Shown: positions 57,480-64,000 of the stretch, one piece after another
How the letters are laid out: every line of letters starts with the position of its first letter
Position numbering within the stretch: position 1 is the first letter of the stretch
Assembly (NCBI GenBank): GCA_940671915.1
Contig: CALNVZ010003426.1
Span: 51,493,649-51,557,648, forward strand
DNA length: 64,000 bases
Direction of reading: 5' to 3'
Origin: Paracentrotus lividus
Lineage: Eukaryota; Echinodermata; Echinoidea; Camarodonta; Echinidae
Notes under the pieces: generated by a model
The model's database searches: none
What the model was told of the DNA's origin: nothing
What the model saw: only the letters and a program-made list of their open reading frames with translations
Position numbers and translations under genes: made by a program

Positions 57480-57600
57480 CTCTTTCTTTTTAATTTTCTT
57501 TTCTTTTCTTTTCTTTATTCTTTTTTTTCTTTTTCTGTTATTTTTAATCTTTTCTTTTTTTTTTTTTTCTTTTTTTTTTCTTACATTTTTTTATACAGTC
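57480..57600. repeat. Pyrimidine (T-rich) tract
   Basis: TTTTCTTTTC-type and poly-T runs. Confidence 0.85.
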
Positions 57601-59082
57601 CCTTATTCTGGGACTGAAAAAAGCCTGAAAGCATTATCCAGAAGCATGAATTGTGTTTTCACATTAAGTGATTACCTGGAAGCTGAAGCATTGCATGCTA
57701 ATCGATATGAATCTATGGTTTGAATTCAAGGCACGCTACATTTATTACTGTGGAAAACTTGCTTGTAACATGACACTCTCTGTTTTCCATCGGCATAAAT
57801 TTACAACTTGTTTGAGGTAAATGAACCAGAGAGAAGAAGAGGAGTAGAGTATGCCAAATTGCAAATCTACAAATGTACTCTTTGTCCCATAGTCGTAGCA
57901 CACTGCTTATGTACACATTCGAAGGCACAAGCTGCTAGCGTAGGCACACACTGAGCACATACACAGAAATTTATGCATGGGACAACAGTGCCTGACAATG
58001 AATTACCCACGGAGCGGTTGAATTCATATCTAGTTGAGTGGTATTAGGTTTCAGTACGATTCAACAGACTCTCATCAACACAGTACCCTCAATTTCTATT
58101 TGTAGAGGAGGAAAAAATTGCCTTTTGTGTGAAGAGTGCTTTCTCTCTCCCTCTCTCTCTCATTATCACGTTCACCATTTTAATTTAATTTTTCAATATA
58201 CATGTATCAATCTGCATTTCTACTGCCCCCACCCCTATATAAAGCTCTTTGTCTCTAGATAAAGGAAAATTATAGAAATAAAAATATATCTCACTTAATC
58301 ATACCCTTACAATCTTTCAGTGCTCTCACCTTCTCTATAACGGGTCATTACGGTTTATTTTCCTTATCCCATGAATTTGCATAATTTCAACCATCTTCCA
58401 TATTTTTTGTCCTAATTGTTTTGTTGTTTTTTTGTATGTGCTTTTTATAATTATGTAAATGTATTAGATTTTGAAGGGTATTTTCTTAGTTAATCCCATC
58501 CTCTCTCTGACTATCATGTTATTATTCTTATCATATCAATCAACTAGATCCTTTGTCTCTTATAAAGGAAACGTGCTATGATATTAAAAGGGTATTGTTA
58601 CTAATGTCTCTTTTAATCTTTCACTGATTTTTTATTTTATTTTTCCTCAAACCCTCTTACAGTGCACTGGCAGCTCTCTCTATATTTCCCTTCTCCCCTG
58701 CGTCTAATAAATCTACAAGTGTTGACAAATCATAAAGCCTCTAAAAACCTCTAATATTTCATTGTGTGTAGGCGTGGGTGACTCACTCTTTCTCCCTTCC
58801 CCCCCCCCCCTCACTCACTCACTCTCTCTCTCTCTCTACACTTGCATCAACATAATTGAAAGTCTCCTTTCCTCCAAATGTTTCTCTTTAAATTCTGGTT
58901 TTCTTTTTCCAATAAGAAGCAAGTATTGCCATTTACATGTAATTGCTAAAACTGTAAAATATACAATTTAATTTAATTGGTTGTAGTTAGAGGTAGTCAT
59001 ACACATAGCAGTTGTAGTAGTCGTAGTATTCGTCATCGTTGTAGTAGTAGAAGTAGTAGTAGTAGTTGTAATGGACCATTCT

Positions 59083-60280
59083 GGTCACGTGCGTGACCGA
59101 ATTTATGCAAAATCTTGACTTTAATTGGCTAGAACTCTTTTTTAAAGATATACTGATTTAATGTTTATATTATGCTAACATATTTTGTTGGCTATCATTT
59201 GGAAATATTTTTTATATTTACAATATGCATGTTCAAGGTCAGAGGTCAAAAGAAGTGGGTCACGTGTGTGATTTCGCAGAACGGTATGATTTTGAAAGTT
59301 CAATTTCATTTTGAAATTCCTGTGAGTCCTAAAATGATGAAATGTTCTTATTGCTGTGAGATATGCATTATGGACCTGCTAACTATATATAAAATACCAC
59401 TGGATAGGAGTCATCTCTGAAAAAAAAATTTATATCGTGATGTCGGGTCACGTGTGTGACATTTTAGTGGGTCACGTGTGTGACCTATAGCAAACTGTAC
59501 AGAAAAAATGAATATATTATATATATGCAGTAAATGTACATTTTGAGCATTTACTATATCCGCTGTGGTAAAACTTTTATGAACTCAACCCTAATCAGTC
59601 ACTGGGGTGTTTTGGTAGCTGTCAAGACTGGGGGTGGGGCGGGGAGGGAGGGGGGCCATAATGCCCCCTATAAGATCTCGGCTGTTGATCGCGCGAGCGC
59701 CGAAAATTTGCACAATGGTAGTGTGTGATGTAAACTACAAGAAAGCACTGTTAATTTTCCCAAAATAATAATAATTTATCTTATATGAACTAATTATGCT
59801 AATTTATGCATGGCATGAAGTCATAATTTTTGTTCTAATTGACAAACTAAAGCTTCTGGAATGCTAATTTTTTTTGTCTGCATAATCTTTATAGGATTCC
59901 TAACAATTGTACTCAGAAAAAATTTGGTATCGAAATAAATTCCTTATGTATTTCCTTGTTTTTTTACCTTTTGTTTTTCTTTTTTCTTTTTTTTTCACAA
60001 AAGTTATTGCAGAACCATTTTGGAGCATAATAATGCTAAAATAAATTTTCAGCCAATGAAAGTGAAAATAATCAGACCTTTATGACCCCAACCCAGTGGG
60101 TCACGTGTGTGACCAATTTGTTTGCTAATTAATAATCAAATGAAAACTTGTCATGGATTCATATTTGGTGAGATGCAAGGTACATTAAATCTAGCTTTGG
60201 AGAAAAAACAATAATAATACCACAGCCATGGTTAAGGCGGGGCACAAACTTTTTGTGTTTTCTGGTCACGTGTGTGACAC
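59083..60280. repeat. Segment with six GTCACGTGTGTGAC motifs
   Basis: GGTCACGTG(C/T)GTGA(C) occurs near 59083, 59259, 59446, 59470, 60099 and 60264. All copies are in the same orientation, usually preceded by TGG or GGG, and embedded in otherwise unrelated AT-rich sequence. The core contains an E-box CACGTG and is itself near-palindromic (GTCAC...GTGAC). No TIR delimiting the segment is clear. Confidence 0.8.
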
Positions 60281-60597
60281 TTGAGGGCAATTAATTTCCA
60301 GGGTTGATTATCTTAATATAATCAATTTAACATTATTTTGGGGGGTTAGATTCATCATATCCATTCCAGTCAGGGTTAAAAAAATTATATTTTATGTACC
60401 GTTTTTCCTTCTAATTATCATTTATGTTAATTTATGCAAATGAGCATGAACAATTGCAAAAAGCATGGAAAAAACATCGGTTCATGAAACTTCAGACATT
60501 GCTCTATTTGAATATGAAGCTTAAAATCAAAAAGCAAAAACTTTATTTTGTCCCAAAAAGGTTCACTTTTCAAAAATGGCCCAATACATCATGTAAT

Positions 60598-61590
60598 ATT
60601 AGTAGTAGGGATGTCCACTAAAATTTTAAGTTATTTTTAAGTTGTTTTTCCTAGGCTTATTGGATAGAGCATTTTAAAAGAAACATTTTGGTACTTGAAT
60701 TATCACAATTGGATGTTCCGTTTCAAAGATATGACCCAAAGAGTGTCTCAGATTACCAATGAGCTGCTAGAACACTTTTACAAGTTTCAGACAAAGCCAG
60801 AAAATGCAATAAAAGCTCAAGTTTATGGTTCTTTTGTCTTTGATTTATTGAACCAAATCATACCAAACATTTTCTATGTGTGTATCAACATGAAATGAGA
60901 TTATACATATTAACACAATTGAGTAGATTATACAAAGATACAATTTATGGCAGTACAAAACTGATGGTTTGACATGTATTTTACCGTATGTGATCCAATA
61001 TGACCACCGTGGAAAAATACTCCATAGGGCATGTTTCAATAGGAACACCCTAGACAATGGGCTATTTCATGGTGGTGTGGCTCAGAGCTGAGTGTTAGAC
61101 AGGGTAGAGTAATTTTAAAACTTAAATGGCCAGTGGTAAACATTGTTCTTTGTTTTTCACCCCAATACATTTTTTGTTCAAAAATAGTTACATTTTATAA
61201 ATATCTACTTCTCCTTATCTGAATCTATTCCAATCATGAGAAATTTCAGTCATAACACACATCACACAGAAGCATCACTTTGAACACGCTGTAGTTTTTT
61301 TTATATCAATTTTTCCAACAGGAGAAGTTGATCTTCTGCTGAGGTATTTTCTAAGGAAGAAACTGACCAATTAGGAATATAAATGATTAACATTTACCAC
61401 TGGCCAAAAGACAATTTCGAAAGCTGTTTTTTATTGAAAATTTTGCTGTTTCTCTGCCTGTGTATTATTGAGTAGGCAGTGCATGGGTTATTGTTTGCAT
61501 TGTAAATGCATGGGTGACTACATCCATACAGTGAAGTGGAAACCGTTCTAGTGGCTTTTTGCTTTGGTTTGGCCATCCCTATTAGTAGTT
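60598..61590. mobile_element. Possible ~1-kb TIR element
   Basis: AGTAGTAGGGATGTCCA at the left is mirrored, imperfectly, by the right end (inward ACTACTAATAGGGATGGCCA). A perfect internal 17-bp inverted pair, GGCCAGTGGTAAACATT, lies at about 61128 and 61389. It is non-coding. Confidence 0.5.
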
Positions 61591-62499
61591 GAAGTAGTAG
61601 CAGTAGGAGTAGTAGTAGTACTTTCCTTTATTACCATGCCATTCTTTTCTCTATGAAACTCTCTTTTTGTCATTTAACAACTTAACATCTACTGTGGATA
61701 TGTATATGTACAGAGCATATACATACATTGTACATATCTACTTAAGAGAGTAATATGAACATGCAATAAATTTCATTCCAGCTGACACTGTAGTTAATGT
61801 AGATATTTTAGTAATAGTTTGGTATCATAAATAATATTTTAATGATTGCATCTTGATTTTTATCTTAAATTAAATAACTCTGAATTCAATTGAAGTGAAT
61901 ATCAAAAGTGTCATCTCTCCCATTACTGATCTATCTCTTTGAAATATTTTATATTTACTAGTCTTACTAATTATTTCATGTAGTAGTATTTTCATCATCA
62001 TCATTACGTCCAGTTCCTTTGAAGTCTCTTTCTCTCTCTTTATAGAGCATTTTAATATCTACTGCAGATATTGGCTGACCAGAAGGCTTCTATGTACGTG
62101 CAGGCATGCTAGTGATATTGCCTGACTAGCGAGTTGCAATGTACAAGCAGGCAGGCTTGTGGTTAGAGCTAAAGTGATGAATATCTTCCCAGATGGATAC
62201 AGATAGAGTAATGATTAAGATTCAAGATCCATATCTGTGACGTGCGTAAAATACTTCAGCTATCTATGTATGATTTATTGAATTCCATTAGCAAATATAT
62301 AGCCTAAGCTGGTTGTAAATTATGAATTGTAATAAAAAATGTATTTTTTCATAGGTTTTAGGGAGAAAATGTCAGTTTTATCTTGTGTTTCATTTAGCTT
62401 TTTCTCTTAATACCCCTTCCTTCATCTCCATCTCCCCTTTCCTTTTATAAATCTGTACCCATCTTTAAGTTCTCTTTCTGTCTATTCCTGTCAGATCCA

Positions 62500-62877
62500 T
62501 ATCAAACAACAACACTGTCCACCTACATGTATCAAGCGATGTACATGTAACGATACGCCTTGTATCTCTAAACATGCAATCATTCAGTCCCAATCATGAA
62601 AGCGCATCTGAGGAAGACCGTAAGATTGTTGATGAGACATTCATCCTTGAACCGCTTAAGCGCATATATTTGCATTTCTGATAGCCACAAGTAATTTTTT
62701 CTTCATGTAGTAATACGATAATGCATGCTTACTTGCAGAATACACTTTATTTTATTTTTTTATATATAAGTTCCCTGAAAAATGAGGAATAATCGCGCAG
62801 TTTGTCGTTTCCTTTTCTCCGTTCTCCCCTAGACGACCCCTCCAGTCATGAATATGCTTAGCTCTCCCCTTTATCGT

Positions 62878-62921
<44 letters not shown>

Positions 62922-63440
62922 TCGCTACAGCTACATGTAAATACTACACTCATATCTAGCTTTATCTCTTTCTTAACTTACTCTATCTGTAAGTGTATGA
63001 ATCGCTATATCTCTAGCTCTATCTCTCGCTTTCTCTGTATATTCTCTTTCACCCCTTTCTCCCTTCCCCACATTCCTTACTCTCCCTCTCTCTTCACAAT
63101 ATTTTCTTATTTCATGTGTATCATACAATGCATCTCCTTGTAACTCAATGTAAGAATTCATTCCCAATCATCTCAATATCAACCACTTTGTTTATCTCTT
63201 ATTTCTATTATGTTGCATTATACATGTATTTCTCTCCTCCAACCCCCTTGTCACTTTTCTCATTCTCTCTCAACAATATTATCTCCTTTCATGTGTATCA
63301 TACCATACATCTCTAAACCATTCAGTAATAATCCTGAAAGCGTATCTATCTGAGACAGATCTATGCTTGTTGATGAGACAAACATCCTTGACCTGCTTAA
63401 GAAGCGAATATATTTGCGTTTCTTAAAGCCCCGCGGACAT
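62500..63440. repeat. Duplicated ~110-bp segment
   Basis: About 62580-62690 and 63325-63430 share ATTCAGT, TGAAAGCG, TATCTGAG, TTGTTGATGAGACA, ACATCCTTGA, GCTTAAG and ATATATTTGC in the same order. Upstream words (TTTCATGTGTATCATAC, CATCTC) also recur near 63112 and 63288. This is an unnamed dispersed repeat. Confidence 0.6.
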
Positions 63441-64000
63441 TCTTCTACTGAAACGTTTCTCTGTACAGGCATGCAATATGCATATTGCTTTCATCCTTTC
63501 ATTGCTTGTTTTGGAGATAGAAGCTACATGTGATGGAGCCTTACTTGCAAAGCCATTCTCCTTACAAGTGATGTTTGTGACGATGTTTGTGACAATTGAA
63601 GATTAAAAATTCATATCGTGGAAGGCTGCATTCAGGGTGTGTAGCATGGCTGAAAATGAGCAATAGGGCATATCATATTTGGAAAGAGGGTAGTTTAGCA
63701 AATGCACAAGAGCCACAATATTTGCAAAATAATGGGACATTTGTTGTTGTTCATCTTCCAGCCATGTTTATTATTAAAGAAGAAATTAAACTAAAAACAT
63801 TAAGTACTTAATAACTTTGAGGTGGATTGGCCAGTTGGCAACAGAATGCCACAGTTATAATATTCATTTTTTAGGCAGGAAAGTGATCATACTCTACCCC
63901 TTACCCTTTATTTTTGGTGCCCCTGTACAGTGGAACATATTCAAAAATATATTTAAACTTAATTTCATCTTTTTTTAAAACAAATTAATCTCCTCCCTCT

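Larger units (their letters stand above)
49128..64000 (-). other. Presumed BRSK 5' intron / upstream flank
   Basis: No exon for the Gly-rich loop or catalytic Lys region was recognised on the minus strand, and no other gene on either strand. Contents are simple repeats, TC tracts, a G-rich minisatellite and several inverted-repeat elements listed separately. The assignment as intron rests only on the missing 5' end of BRSK. Confidence 0.45.

Noticed and set aside
63596-63811. 71-codon plus-strand open frame near the window end
   Set aside because: No family resemblance, no supporting promoter or splice context.

Overview
The window reads as nuclear DNA of a marine deuterostome invertebrate, most likely a sea urchin-like echinoderm. 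It is AT-rich, intron-rich and crowded with small palindromic transposons and microsatellites. Its ankyrin repeats have the NGHLDVTKYLISQGAEVN type of unit that I associate with the large echinoid ANK gene expansions. No prokaryotic, organellar or viral gene is visible. The organism call is an inference from protein style and repeat content.

Two genes are supported, both on the minus strand. (1) A BRSK/SAD-type (brain-specific, AMPK-related) serine/threonine kinase spans 49127 down to 29895. I resolve 14 consecutive coding exons, from the alpha-C helix region of the kinase domain to a TGA stop. All junctions have GT/AG sites, the phases agree throughout, and the exons total 1917 nt (638 codons plus stop). 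The first coding exon(s), with the Gly-rich loop and catalytic Lys, are not seen and probably lie beyond 64000, so 49128-64000 is read as 5' intron or flank. (2) An ankyrin-repeat/death-domain gene spans 21364 to 17714. It carries at least six disabling lesions and is interrupted by a 218-bp inverted-repeat transposon, so I call it a pseudogene.

Layout: 1-2540 minisatellites and a large foldback; 8661-10329 a dead Tc1-like transposon; 11570-17400 a transposon-dense stretch with two long G-rich-TIR elements, two MITEs and a palindrome with telomere-type repeats at its centre; 17714-21364 the ANK/death pseudogene; 22430-27915 foldbacks, hairpin MITEs and a third G-rich-TIR element that encloses a CpG-rich promoter-like island; 27916-29894 presumed BRSK 3' UTR or flank; 29895-49127 BRSK; 49128-64000 simple repeats, a G-rich minisatellite, and a segment with six copies of a GTCACGTGTGTGAC motif.

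The most unusual signal is within BRSK. Three different exons each have partial tandem copies in the adjoining intron: a 306-bp unit triplicated at the activation-loop exon, a ~142-bp duplication at the ALPFDDD exon, and two degenerate copies beside the DPPRKR exon. Two introns also hold same-orientation copies of a ~1.2-1.5 kb repeat built from units that carry perfect DR1 (AGGTCA x2) nuclear-receptor half-site pairs. One copy has a MITE whose exact empty site is preserved in the other copy.
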